DNA of 64,000 nucleotides from Lepeophtheirus salmonis (Eukaryota > Arthropoda > Copepoda > Siphonostomatoida > Caligidae), in contig NC_052138.2 of the NCBI RefSeq assembly GCF_016086655.4, positions 16,678,001 to 16,742,000 on the forward strand, given 5' to 3'. The notes under the pieces are model-generated. The model had not been told where the DNA came from. It worked only from the letters and a program-made list of their open reading frames with translations, and ran no database searches. Made by a program: the position numbers and the translations under genes. The first letter of the stretch is position 1; each line of letters opens with the position of its first letter. Positions 34,063 through 46,545 of this stretch are shown one piece after another.

Positions 34063-36300
34063 CCAATTAACAACAATCCATTTAAACCTTTAGAATCAGA
34101 TAAACCGGCCACCTCTGTCCATCCTAACAATTCATCTGTAACCAAAAGGTACCTGTAACATTTGAGGCCACAAAAGATGGCAGATAAGACTTTGAATGAT
34201 GTACCTGAACATTTGAAAGAATAGGCGTACATCTAGGCTGTAAAGGAGCAATAGAGTTGCATGACTTACATAAGTCCCTTGTACGCCTAATGTCGTTTGT
34301 AATTCCTGGCAATACACAAATGATCCCACATGATAAATCATTGCCGAGTTCCCCTGATGAGCTGCGTGTAATATCATTTACACTTCCTTGCGAAGTGGTT
34401 CTTGTACGATCACTTTATCCTGTTACATAATCACGCCACACAATTGGTACAAATACTTCCAAATAGGTTTGTATTCCTCTATCTCCTTAGGCAGATCGTC
34501 TTTCAGAGCTCCATCCTCCTTCATTATCAGCAGTATCTGAAAAACGGTGTTTCCTTCTCATTACATCTGCAATTTTTTTTTCAGGAGATTCTTTCCAGCT
34601 CAGGCTTATACCTTATCAACGCCGTCAAGAACTTTTCCTCTTCATCCGCAGTCACATCACTTCTATTTTCCAATGGATTTCTTGACATTACGTCAGCGAC
34701 TGAATTTTTTATAACAGGAATATGAAAGATATCAAACTTCCACATTAACGTATATTTACAACGTACAAGCGCATATTTCGAATTTCATTTAGAGTTAGAT
34801 CACCTAATAGCTTAAAGGGCGGATTATGGTGGGGTACAACCACCAATTTATAACATCCTTGAATAAAATACCTAGTTTGTTCCAAAGACCTTGCTGTACC
34901 TCTAGCCGTACATATGGTTTTTCAGTATCAGATAGAAATCTTTATCCCACAAGTGTAATTTTACAACCATCAGAGCAACACTTTGGTATTCGAGAATGAC
35001 ACTGACAATATTTTTGACTCAGATAGTATCCCAGTCCTCGATTGGACGAGCCTGTTCTTAGACAAGTAGACTTTTCAGCTCAAAAATCCGAATTCTATGG
35101 TCAGCTCCTTTGCACTCAAAAAAAACATTATTAAGAGTATTACTCCATGAAGAAGCAATAGTTTGAGTGGTTCCATTATATCTTTCATACGTCCATAATG
35201 AGCCACCTGGCTGATTAATCCAAAGCATGAGCAAATATCCATTATTGACTTAGGATTTGGGAATGCAAGAATCAATTCAATAAATTTGGATAAGGGTTCC
35301 ACTTGGTTATCAGATATTCTGAACCCAGAAAGGCAACAATCTTATTACAAAAATTGGAATTTCTTTTAAGGAACACCTGATTTCCCCATACACTCTAGAA
35401 AATCGATTATCCTCCACCAATGATCCTCTAATTGTATATCATAAATTGAAGTACCATCAACAAACGAATTCCTTTATTAAAGTCAGCCATGATCCCATCA
35501 ACACGTCGATTATATTCGTCCCCACTCGACAGAAAACCCTGACGTGCTCTCTTCTATCTTAATCTTCCTATAGGTGTGTTAAACGTTGTCATGTCTTGAT
35601 CTCGAAGGGGAAAAGGTTGAATCCATTCCATGCATCAGGGACTTTTGTGTAGGTCTCTTCATGTATAGATCTCACCCTGTGAAAAGGAGACTTCATGGCT
35701 CTTACAATATTTATTAAGTGGAGAAAAATCCACTATATTTCTAGGATTTCCATCATTTGTCCTAGTTACTATCATTCTGTACCACCATTCACTTGATTCT
35801 CCATTGGTACTTGTTCTATGATACCCATTCTTTCGTAATTTCTTAAATCTTCTTCCACTTTACCTTTCCTTGAATGGCAGTGGTGAAGGAGTATATATAG
35901 CTCTAGGGATATTATATGTTTCCAATATTGTTTTAATTGGTGGACCCTCAACATTGGGTAAAGGTTGATGGGGACATGTATTAAAAGTAGATATTTTGTC
36001 AACACCACATTTTCTCAATAGAGGAGCATTCGATTCAACAGCTTCAAAAGTGAATGAACTTGATTTCTCTAGAGGTACCGTTTGCTTCAAACAGACGCAT
36101 TTGGCCATTGGACTTGAAAATGACCTGTCAATTCCCTTCAGTTGCTTTAATATATCCATTGCTAAGTATAAAGTCTAAGGCTGTGGACTTACGTAGACCA
36201 TTGGTCACCGGTTACTACTCTTATCCCTATTCTCTATTGATATGCGAAGGAAAACAGCACCATCGGTGCCATAGTTTGATCTTGAACTTTTAAAAAATCA
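34063..36300 (-). pseudogene. Gypsy-type pol remnant: RT, RNase H, integrase N-terminal half
   Basis: Read on the minus strand from about 36,160: reverse-transcriptase N-terminal sequence (IPRAIYTPSPLPFKER, then LRNYERMGIIEQVPMEN), RT/RNase H connection (ILAFPNPKSIMDICSCFGLI at about 35,200), and the integrase zinc-binding and early core region (AAHQGNSAMIYHVGSF, LVTDELLGWTEVAGLSDS at about 34,100-34,380). Many frameshifts and stops are present. The order is that of Ty3/Gypsy pol. No intact gag was identified; the unknown frame at 27.9 kb is not clearly related. Confidence 0.8.
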
Positions 36301-37273
36301 ACACTAATTAATTCTTCTGTACTTTCCATCTGAACATGTTAAGCTCTAGTATTGTAGCTTCATGCAATCTTTCTTACCTGACTTATTAATCCACTCTCAT
36401 ATTGCACCATATAAAGATAAATATAATGATGCCATCATAAGTTGCTCTTTGAAACACAATATTTCGAAGAGTCTAAAAGGGTTTTTGATAACGGAAATAA
36501 AAATGTATTGAGATTTTTTTTTTATAAATTAATTCAAAATACAAATGAGGACCTTTTACCAAAAGAGAATAATAATTGGCATTTTTGCAAAAAATAATTT
36601 TGTTTTACATTGTAGCTTTATCAAAAAGCAAGGCAAATATGAAGAAATAAAACAAATGGTGACATTAAACTACTACTTGTATGTATTTATGCACATGCAT
36701 CATATTAAGGCCTAAGCTTTGTATATTTTTTAAAAGTATTTATTTTAGTCTAGACCTAGGATCAAAAGTTAAATATCTAATTAGTCTGTTCCGGCTCTCG
36801 CACCTCTAGAAATAACTATACCACCCCAGCGGCGTTTTTTTAATAAATATTTTGTTGTAAGCTGTCGATTTTTCTACTTATTTCCCTCCTTATCAGTGTT
36901 TGGAACATTCATGAAGGGCTGAATTCGAAATAGGTTTTACTATTAAGCTGTGAACAATTCCAAACAATTATTCAAAAGTAACGTCATAGTTGGATTTTTT
37001 TTTGTAGATTTATGATTAATGACTGATTGAACAAAATGTGGATTTTATTAAACTAAATTTTAATTTCTGAAGAATGACTTCTGATAAAGGTAAAAACATA
37101 TTCTATAAAGCAGTGTCGAGTTTCTCGTACTCATTTAACATATAAAAAGCAATTTAGAAAAATGATCTATCATAATTATATACTCAAAATATAAAAACAT
37201 AAATTTTTACAAGTTAATATACGAATCATTCTAATCGTTGATGAGGATTCCCTGTTCCAATATTACCTAAAGA
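36301..37273. other. Intergenic between Gypsy remnant and second LITAF-like gene
   Basis: AT-rich. No gene, and no LTR copy matching the 33-kb region was recognised. Confidence 0.35.
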
Positions 37274-37979
37274 TTAAGATGTACACTCTCCAAGAAAAGT
37301 TTTGCAATTGGGACAATGGTGCTTTGTCTTTTGACAGACACAAAAAGGAATACAAGCGCAAGGCCAACATCTAAATATAATAAAACACAATTAAGAATAT
37401 TGATAATTAATTATTGTAGTTGCAATTCTAAAGACTATCAGTATGTAAAAAATTAAACCCTAAATTGACTTGGTAGTCCTGACAATTTGAACAATGTTTG
37501 GAAGAAAAGTAGCTTAGCAACATTTTATTAGAATAGCTACGAGAGGAAGGAGATAAACATAAGTCCCACTCTGTAGAGAGAAATCATTCCTATGCCTCTA
37601 GTGTACTCTGAGCGCAAAAAGCACTTACACTTAGAAAATGCTTAGAATTTACAACTCCATTTATGAGTAGGTATCTTACCCAAAGCAGCAAAGTAACACA
37701 CAAGCAATCCAGGCCATTGAAGAAGCCTCTGTGGATATACTACTATTGACATTAGTTTGACATGTCGCGCAAAACGAATTTTGAGGCTCACTTCCAAAAT
37801 TTGGATTCACAATGACTTGCTGTACAAGAGGTGGAGCTATGTTGGCAGGGGGGCCCATACCTATCAACACAATAATAAGTATATAAAATTAATTTTGCCA
37901 AATCCCTTCAATACATACCTTTGTTTCCTTGGACATCTTGTAAATTAGGATATAGATTTCCACCTTCTGGGGCAGCCAT
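37274..37979 (-). CDS. LITAF-domain protein (second of two)
   Basis: The exons on the minus strand are 37979-37919, 37860-37680 and 37370-37274 (introns of 58 and 309 bp), giving 112 residues. The sequence starts MAAPEGGNLYPNLQDV, continues through a Pro/Val-rich linker and opens the LITAF domain with FCATCQTNV. The membrane segment is MAWIACVLLCCFGCWPCACI, and it closes with HHCPNCKTFLGEC. The last exon is 97 nt with the same phase as the gene at 26.4 kb, so the two are paralogues, although on opposite strands 10.5 kb apart. The larger second intron carries a dispersed repeat (37,472-37,560). Expected role: endosomal membrane protein. Confidence 0.88.
37472..37560 (+). repeat. Dispersed repeat, copy 1 (inside LITAF-like intron)
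   Basis: Begins GGTAGTCCTGACAATTTGAA and resembles 39,728-39,838 (plus) and 50,345-50,455 (minus) over about 90 bp. Where readable, the copies encode NLKNVLEE...FH, so the repeat probably derives from a coding element. Confidence 0.65.
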
Positions 37980-38675
37980 GTTTGTATAAATTAATATATC
38001 AATTGGTCGTTGATCAGTCAAGAAGATTCAATTTGTGCCCACTTTATTTATGTATCTGTTATTATTATAATTGAGTCAGATTCTCTCCAATTGCAAAGAT
38101 AAACAAAAGCGTTTCCTGTTAGTATTATGTAAATGTACAAATGCTTGTAACTCTCCGTCAAATGATGGAAAGAGTACTTTTTGGTATATCTAATTATTGT
38201 TTAAAATATTCCTGTATAACGTATAATGCTCAATAATAACAAAATATTATGAGAATAATTTTGAGAAAGGACGAGGAGGAACTGAAGAGAGGAGACAACA
38301 TTTAAGAGAACGCAACTTTACTTTCTATATATTTGTAGTTGTTACGAATATACATTTTCCCCGAAAGTCATCATGGAAAGGCCCCTCTTTTTTCCTCGCT
38401 CTCTTTTCTCTTTTATAAAAATACAAACTAGGTCATGATGGCGTTTCTATCTACGTGTTTCTAAGTAAGAATAGCATTAGAGGGTAAAACCTTTATCATA
38501 CATTCTAACTTTATGCATTTGAATTTATAATGAGTGGCATCGTCACATCATCCGAAACAATTTTTATCCCTTTGTATCAGAGGCTAAACAATATATTTGG
38601 AAGTCTTTTAGGTATCCCGCAAAATAAATTTCTAAAAAGCGTTGTAATTATACAACATTCAAATAGATTTTAATA
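37980..38675. other. Intergenic
   Basis: Promoter side of the second LITAF-like gene and AT-rich filler. No gene. Confidence 0.35.
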
Positions 38676-39350
38676 TTAGATTGGGGAATAAGTTATTTTG
38701 TATTTTTGCTTTATTTCATTGCTTAATAAGAAGTGTTACAATCATCGAATTTAAACCAAGTATGCTCCGTTCTGTTTGATAACTTGTTGCAAACGAGAAT
38801 CTAACTTCCTAATGACCTTCTCGTAGAAGCCCTTGTCTCTATTGGCAAAAAAACAACAACTAGCAGGCCTAATTTGTACCCCCAAGTGTGTTAGTCAAAG
38901 ACAGTTACTTATTCCAAGTCCGGACTGTAGGATGGATGCATAAGAACTTTCTATCCGAGCTCCCAGAGCTTCTGGTGCCTCATCAGAGATGTGTGCGGCC
39001 TGACGTTGTCTTGATGATGTCTTGTTGTCTCCTATTACACAAATTTGGCAGCTTCTGTTCTATTACCAGCTTCAAACGGCCGAGTTCTTTAGAGTAGAGG
39101 GCAGAATTGAGTGGGGGAAAAAGAAGCTCAAACGATTGTTGTTCAACACGAGCCGAAAGAGTATCGGTCCCGTATATATCACAAGTTTTCTTGGTGGCTT
39201 TCGACGCGTTTTTCCTTTTCCAGTTGTAAAAATGTAGATTATGGCGATTATTTTTCTTTGAGACCTCCATACTTGACACACGATAATTTAAGACTGAAGC
39301 GTTTGTAGTAAATACTCACATCTTCACAACGCCTTATCGTATGGTCCGAT
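38676..39350 (-). mobile_element. Mariner-type transposon remnant
   Basis: The left edge is TTAGATTGGGGAATAAGTT, a mariner-like terminal sequence. Reading leftwards on the minus strand are ALYSKELGRLKLVIEQKLPN (about 39,050-39,110), a broken HQDNARPH-type block (about 38,985) and the C-terminal FANRDKGFYEKVIRKLDSRL then QQVIKQNGAYLV (about 38,757-38,855). This matches the end of a mariner/IS630-type transposase. Frames are broken and no right terminal repeat was found. Confidence 0.75.
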
Positions 39351-41400
39351 GTGATCAATAATCAACAGGATATACTTAGTTAAAAAAAGGTGGGAAATAT
39401 TAAATTTTTCGTCCAGTTGGGTTCTTTTTAGGACAGAACATACCTGTTCCAATTTTGAAATTCGAATGATGGAATTTCTCCATTTAATACATTATTGCCT
39501 TTTCTTTTAGTAAGAATGGATCATCAGTATCTATTTTATTTTGAGAAATTTACTAAAATGAAGGAATGAATTTATTTCGATATGTGGGTAAAAAATATCA
39601 AATTTGTACATCATTTTCAAACAAAAAAATATCTATCTTTCCAGCCAATTTTAATATTTCTCCCTCCATACCAAGTGATGAATATCCGGTGTTTTTTGGG
39701 CATGTTAAAAAAAATGAAAATCAACATGGTAACCCTGACAACTTAAAGAATGTTTTGGAGGAGAGTATTTTAGCTATCATGACGTTTCATTAGATCATCT
39801 AAAATCAGAAGTTACATGGGGGAAGGAAATAAACAAGGACAAAGGTAAGCATTACTTCAATGTCGATCCTTAATTCTTTTCAGAGTTCATCAAGGACTTA
39901 CAACTATAACTTCCCAACAAATCCTCAATGATAATTTCCTTCATTTATGAGCACACACGTATGCTCATTCAGGTTTTGAATATAATTTAATGTAGTAGTA
40001 GGAAAGGAAGTTCACTACTCAGAAGTTCAATAATAATTACAAAGGCTTAAAAAAGAAAATTCATTGTTCAGATTAACAATTAAAAAAAAACAAAAAAAAA
40101 ACACGGCCATGCTTTTCAGGAATACTATAAATTATGAGAAATAATTAATTTTTTTCTTTATAGATATTCTATTTTAGTTTTAAACATGGATATTACTTAC
40201 AAAATGTATTTTTCTAATTACGGACATGTAGAAATTACAAAAGGGTTTTTCACATGACGTCACAATTTTGATGTTGTTTATTTTGTGAGCCTAAGCAACT
40301 CAGTTATATAACAATCAAAAGCTTTTTTATATTAATATGAGGAAAATAGTCAACATTTAGATGTCAAAGAAGGATTTAAACCTTACTGTCTATATAAGTA
40401 ACTATCGAAATATGGTATTGTTTTATTATATATATATATGACATTAAAATGTATTAAAAATATGTTATTACATCGTTATTATTTCCATGTTGTAGATACA
40501 AATTAAGTATTTTAATGGAAAGTAACCGATATTTTTCTCAAATTATCCTACTTTTCTCGTCCCCCATTAATAAAAAAAATGTACTTATGTAACCATTTTT
40601 ATGGATTTTCCGTACATATCAATTTGAATTATATTTATATTCAAATATCATTTGTATCAATTAGTATTCAATCCAATAGTTTAGTCTTTTTTGATTTATT
40701 AAGCCATTTAGTGGAGTTTCTTGTAAATTTATTAGAAATTGGTTCATTTTGTATGGCAAAAATATTTACTTTAAGACCCCAAAATGGTGTCTCCTTCCAT
40801 TTTGATTCATTTTATGACGTCAGTCAAAACGCTCTATTTCCATAATGTGACCCTCTTACTGAAAAGTTTTCCCACTCTTGATACAAGGGAATAGCCAACA
40901 CACATGCCATTGTACTGCTGATATAAACTTATGAGGCTTAAAAGAGGGGAATCCCCCTCATGAAATTTTGTGACAATTATGTACAACTTTTTTTGCGTCA
41001 TCATTATCATATTTTGTAACACGTTGCAACAAGCTGTAAATATAAAATGTAACTTTCATAACCCCCACCAACTTTTTCCTTTTTTTTTTTCAATGACACG
41101 TTTGTTGTCTACCTCGTTCGTGCTAGCTAGAATACCAATATCAAATTGCGAAAAACTGCATACGAAGACAACGCCACCAGTCTCAGTTAAATTTACTACA
41201 TTTTGGCTGACGTTGAGGCTGGCAAGGATATCTCTCATAAGTGGTCCTAAAATTCAACGATAAAAAAAAGGACAAAGGGCACGATGGAGAATATCAATCA
41301 TTTTGATGGGGGTGAGTGTGTAGCAGAGCATCTTAAAATTTGACCTGTCCTATGAGACCGTTAAAAACTTCTGAAGAACGAACTTGGGATTATGAATGTG
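39351..41400. other. Gene-poor stretch with one dispersed repeat copy
   Basis: A 75-codon frame at 39,566-39,793 overlaps the dispersed repeat and is not supported as a gene. The rest is AT-rich. A short minus-strand frame at 41,056-41,238 has fairly normal composition but no recognisable family. Confidence 0.35.
39728..39838 (+). repeat. Dispersed repeat, copy 2
   Basis: GGTAACCCTGACAACTTAAA... encodes DNLKNVLEESILAIMTFH then stop. The minus-strand copy at 50.4 kb encodes DNLKNVLEERSFAVMAFH, also followed by a stop. The shared reading frame and stop indicate a common coding ancestor. Confidence 0.65.
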
Positions 41401-41589
41401 TATTAAAATGGGTGTCCAATTAATTCACTGAAGCTCACAAATAGAGATAATTTGATGTGCAAAGTTTTTCTCAAAAATGTCCTTTATTATATACAAGATT
41501 TAACTTTTTTTTTTTTGTGATAAAATATAAATTAGTATAAACGTTTCACTTAGTAGTCAAAACACCACCTAGGAGTCAACAACTGAGGA

Positions 41590-41980
41590 TTTCAAGCCTC
41601 TTACATTTTCAGAGGCAGAATTCTGGTGTGCTCTTGTTATAACTTTTGTGAACAAGGGTCTGGATATTAGCAATGCTAATCCTGGAGGCCGTGCATATGT
41701 CTCCCTGCCACATCTTCAAAACGACTCAGGATTGGCTCCAGGAGTACTGTTACAATTGGGTGTCCAACTATAATTTTGCCTCCTAGCTCCCCCCACCTGT
41801 ATCCAATCAATCATTTTGTCTAGATCTATGTTGAGTCAAAGACTAACACTACCAAAAAGCCCATAAGCGGCTTCATCATCCTGGCATGCAAGAATTTAGT
41901 TAGGCTTGAGTTTCTAGGATTTGCACTCGCTTAAGGCCCCGAAACGAGGCTGTTATCAAGGCCTAAGGAGGCTATACTGA
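41590..41980 (+). mobile_element. Mariner transposase 3' remnant
   Basis: The plus-strand frame reads DWLQEYCYNWVSNYNFAS near 41,730 and ICTRLRPRNEAVIKA-GGYTE near 41,910-41,975. This corresponds to the C-terminal end (…R.EAVI.A.GGYIE) of a mariner-like transposase. The SPDLNPLDY block is degraded and several stops are present. Confidence 0.6.
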
Positions 41981-42388
41981 ATGAAATATATTTTGAATGA
42001 TTGTTTCTACTGCTTACTTTTTCTTTTTTTAATCAATCTTAAAAATGGCCATTTTATATTAATTTTAATTCGATGGACCAAATGGTTCATATTAACCTAT
42101 TAATATAAATAATTATTTTACGTTGCTAGTAATTTTTGGGGCTAAGCCCTCCCCCCAAATAATTTAGGCTAGCATCACCCCTGTATAGGAGAAAATAAGA
42201 AGAAAAATCGAGAGCTGACAAAAAAATACAGTATATTTTTTTAAGTAAGATAAGATCATAGATAAAACTAGATATGGTCTGATCAGACTCTCCCAAAATT
42301 ACAACAACATGAACCAAGCGCTTCAGTAGTCGTTATTTATTATGTTTAAGGAGAAATTGAGTCTTCTATGCGATAAAGGCAGGAAACA

Positions 42389-42601
42389 AGGTGTTGTGTT
42401 GTCCTTATTTAAGACTGAAGACTTAAGTCCCTTCCAGCTCAGTCCTGCATATCAGTCCTACAAATTTTAAAAAGTTCGGTCCTTGATTAGATCACTCAAC
42501 TTTATTTTTAATTTTTTTTAATCAATCCTAAGGGCCAGTCCCAAGGACTAATAGGACGGCCCTAAGACTGAACGGAATAATTAAGGACCGACACAAAACT
42601 A
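42389..42601 (+). mobile_element. Miniature TIR element family A, copy 1
   Basis: The ends GGTGTTGTGTTGTCCTTATT (left) and AAGGACCGACACAAAAC (right) form imperfect terminal inverted repeats. Internal markers are AAGACTGAAGACTT, AAAAAGTTCGGTCCTTGA and TTTAATCAATCCT. The same internal order occurs at 51,386-51,537, 54,242-54,476 and 57,636-57,854. It has no coding capacity, so it is a MITE-like family; the termini suggest hAT. Confidence 0.75.
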
Positions 42602-42839
42602 AATACAACTGATAAAAGAGAGTGAATACACAGAAAACGGTTGTAAAATGCCATAAAATTGAATAATTAATGTTTAATTAAGTTGTATATCCTTAAATTT
42701 TCAATACAAAACTCCAATTCCTATTTATTATATTCTTGTTAATATAACAATACAGCTGTCGTTTTGCATTTATTTCATGACTGAGTATTGTATTCTTATA
42801 AGAGGAAATAGCCAACACAGATTTTTATAGACAAATCTT

Positions 42840-43400
42840 TATTTATTTCGATAATCTTGTACTAGCACTCCAGCCACTTTTTTAAAGCTGCATCGTAGTC
42901 ATTTGTAGTGATACTTTTGTATCCCCCTCACATCCATCTCAATCTTGATAGTATTGTCTCAGTAATGGTGATCCGCGGGAGAAGAAGACGCCCACTGACA
43001 CGACTTTAGTTGAATAAGGGCTTCATTAATAAATATGATGGTCCTGATAGGGTTAAAATTCTTAATTTTCCTTGTAGGGTGGTTGCTGCGATTGTCCATG
43101 TTCAAAGAACACAGTACTAATTGAACATGGTAGGTCTTTCGGAGATGAAAATTTTCATAATCTGGTCTTCACCTAGCAAAAATAAGGATCTTGGTACCAA
43201 CTGGGGCATAGTGTGGGTAGCATCTTGTTCTCAAACCAAGTGATGATCATCTTTTCTTTCTTTTTTTCAACTCTCCTTGTACTTAATGGGGTCCTTGTCC
43301 TGGTATTTTTATTAAGTATTCTCTTTTGTCTCTATGGTATAGAAGACGATGTTAGTTTCATCCATAGTGACAATTAGGGTCAGTTTTAGGGGGGAGGGCC
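42840..43400 (-). mobile_element. Mariner transposase catalytic-region remnant
   Basis: On the minus strand TLIVTMDETNIVFYT (about 43,330-43,385) matches the first catalytic Asp region (V.(G/M)DE) of mariner transposases. It is followed by ENKMLPTLCPSWYQ and a degraded DAPxH/SPDLNP stretch ending near 42,840. Frames are broken. Confidence 0.6.
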
Positions 43401-43429
43401 CCAGAAGTAACACATCTTTTGCTCTTACA

Positions 43430-43860
43430 TGTAGGGGTCCATAGTAAAGTCAATCACTCAAACCAACCATCTCCAGTATCAACCAGAGCCTCCAACCCGG
43501 CTCTGGAACAAGCCTGTTTGAGGAACTCATTATCCATGTTGGCCACACCCTCGAGAATGGAGGTATACAACGTGTCAACAGTGTTATGTGCACGTTTATT
43601 GGACTATCTCAACAAGACGCCCTCGCATATGTAGTAGTCCAAGGGGATCAGATACAGCAAGATTGCCTTTTGTTTCAGGAAGTCTGGAGCACGTTTTTGC
43701 TCTCAGCACGACCATAGGTATTTCTTGCAGGTGTTCCCGACCCATCAAACTCCTCAGAAGCCTTGGTAACATCGTAAACAGTTGATTTGGGGTGCTTCGT
43801 AAACTCAACAATCTCCCAGCATAGATGCATATAATAATGACCGTAGTTAAGGCTCAGCCA
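43430..43860 (-). mobile_element. Mariner transposase, internally deleted copy
   Basis: On the minus strand an N-terminal helix-turn-helix piece (FTKHPKSTVYDVTKASEEF, about 43,750-43,815) joins within about 130 bp to the transposase C-terminus (LIPLDYYICEGVLL, then NKRAHNTVDTLYTSILEG and RAGLEALVDTGDGWFE, about 43,430-43,650). The catalytic middle is missing, so this is a deletion derivative or a recombination of two copies. It abuts another remnant to the left. Confidence 0.65.
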
Positions 43861-45828
43861 AATAGGGCTCTAGAGACAAAAATACTACTTGGCTCATCAA
43901 AGAAAGGGTCCTTTTACCTTTAAAATTCCCTCAGGTCCACTCACATTAAAACTGACCCGGGTGAAATGCTTTCTTCTTCTCAAAAAGGACAGGATTTGGG
44001 GAGGCACTCAAAGGTTGGGTCATCATCATTAACAGTTGGCTGTCTCTTCTTCTGACGAAGTGGAAATCACTTCTTTTGCCTCATATTATGCTTATTTGTA
44101 ATAATAATTTGTTATGTCGAATGATCATTGATAATGGAGACTCTAGAAGTGATTAGCACTTCTTCCATTCGAATTGTTTTCGTGTTTCTTTATTTTCATT
44201 GTTAAATATAATATCTATTTTGTCACTTGTTCAAAATCATTACACAGTGAATTTTTGATAGTTTAGTTTGAAATTTTTGGACATAATACCATCATTATTC
44301 TTACAGGAAACAACTTTTTTTTTTTCCTTTTCTTTTTTTTGTAATAAATATTCCGTATTTTGATTTAAAAAAATAAAAACATCAAGTTCAATCAAAAATA
44401 AACAATAAAGATGTATAAATATCATTTATTTATATATTAAGACGAAATATCATTGAGGAAAAATAGATTAAGAGGAAAGTACAGGACATTTTTCATATTA
44501 TATAAACAAATTATGTAAACAATCAATCATTGGAGGAATTTAAGGTCAACAACAGTGGTTCTGAATCGGGGTGGGGATTATCATCTCGTATAAAATAAAA
44601 ATAAACAATATTTTGTTTAAAAAAACGGTTATAATAATTTCTTTTATAAAATAAATGAAATGATTTTTTTAAATTTGATCTGACTTTATTTATATTCTGA
44701 AATTGGGTAATAGAAGTAAACAGATTAATACGTACATTTTGTTTAAAAGTAAACTGTCATTGTTTGCTCACAAAATTATGAGGTTTTTTAATGGTTTGAA
44801 TTACCTTTTTTTTGTCTTATTTACGTACATTGTACAATACATATACTAATATGTAATATTGGATTTCAACCCACGATTAGTGGTAATAAGTAGATTAGTA
44901 CTAAGAATCATATATTAAATTATTATTTAAGATAGCACTCGTGTTTTGTAAATACAAAAATAAAGTTTCTTAATTATCGTAATTCATGGTTGTTGTAATC
45001 ACATTACAGGAGTATTCAAATAATGTAGAACGTGCTTTGATAACTTCTCTCTTAGCAGTTAGTGTGTATTTCTTACTAATCTATAAACAAGAGTATGTCT
45101 TGCTTCTCATATGATATAAAGGGTACTAGGAAAACTGCCTTGGAGAAAATTGCCCGTATCTTGTTCAAACTTTATAAATTCAACCTTTGTAAAAGTTTTA
45201 AGTTTTGACAATTGATTGACATCTTTTTCAATTACGTTTGCTCATTGTAAAGTGTTAAAAGATAGCGAATCCCCAATAGAATAGTCATACGACATAATTG
45301 TCTGTGTTAATATAGATTAATGAATATTTCTAAACGCAAAAGGGAGGGGCTGCTATTAAGCATAAATTCGAATGTTCAAATCTGATTTTCCCTCATCTAG
45401 TAACAAATTCGTATGGCGTATCCCTTAAAATTTAAGCTTAAACATAATCCCCATTTCTCTTGCAGGATTTCAGGATTATGATATTGACTTTCTAAATATC
45501 ATTGTCTTTTTTGTTTAAGTAATAGTTAAATCTTGGAATGAATTTATGGGTTAAAATTTTAATATGTATTCGTATTCGATAAATAATAATAATAAATTGG
45601 TCATTAAGAATTCTAATGATGAAGAAAGTGATGGTGAATCGTAATGGGAACAAGTTTTTTAGTGAGCAAAAAGTGTTAGAGTGAGTAACGGGTATTCGGG
45701 CGAATAACGAGTAAAGTGAGTAAGGAGTAATTCCTCGAGTGTTTTTTTAGAAACTCGAAAATATTTATGCAGCAAAATTCAGCTCGCAGTGTATCACTAA
45801 CCTACACTCTGCGTTCAGATATATCAAT
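43861..45828. other. Gene-poor stretch
   Basis: AT-rich. About 45,655-45,735 contains a degenerate GAGTGAGTAA(C/A)GGGTA-type repetition. No gene seen. Confidence 0.4.
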
Positions 45829-46545
45829 GATGGGCAAGTTAACTTATCTTTTTAACTAGTTAAGTTGAAGTTAATTATTATTTTTAATAACTAGTTGAGT
45901 TAAAGTTAATATTGATTTCTATGAAAATTAACTAGTTAAGTTAAAGTTAATTAACTTTGGAGTACTTTAAGTTAAATAAACTCATCCAACCTTGGTTAAG
46001 TTAAAATTAATTTCGAAGTTAAAAAATAACTATTTAAGTTAGTCCATTGAGAGATTTATCAAGGCTTTATAATAAAGATTATTCTGTCTGTCTATGTCCC
46101 AGATTTTCTCTACTTATAATTGAACGATTCAATATAAAATAAAAAATACAGATTCAAACTACCACCAACAAAAAAGCAATAAAAAGCAATTTTTGATTTT
46201 TGAGTTTTTATATAATTTTAAACTATATCTAAATTTATATCGGAGATAATATAAGAACGATTTGGTGTTGAATGACAAAGCTCCAAAGTTTGATGAAACA
46301 AATAGTGTCGAAACAGTGTTAAAATAAATTATTGTTTTTTATTTTCAAATGAGATTAAAAAATAAATTTGAATTTAACTAATTAACGTAATCAAGTTAAG
46401 TTAAAGTTAAGATAATGCAGTTTAAAAAATTAACTTATTAAGTTAAAAGTTAATCTTGATAAAAAAAATTAACTAGTTAATGTTAAAATGAAAATAACGC
46501 TGTTTGAATAATTAACTAGTTAAGTTAAAAGTGCTAATTGGTCTT
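45829..46545. mobile_element. Element rich in TTAACTAGTTAAGTT motifs
   Basis: It begins TGATGGGCAAGTTAACTT and ends with TTAACTAGTTAAGTTAAAAG then TGCTAATTGGTC. The left and right ends are inverted relative to each other at low identity. The palindromic ACTAGT/TTAACTAGTTAA core recurs at least six times, clustered at both ends, with a less repetitive middle. This is consistent with a decayed TIR element with subterminal repeats, such as a hAT-like MITE. It has no coding capacity. Confidence 0.55.

Noticed and set aside
41056..41238. 60-codon minus frame with fairly normal composition
   Set aside because: No family recognised, truncated on both sides, surrounded by transposon remnants. Not enough to call a gene.
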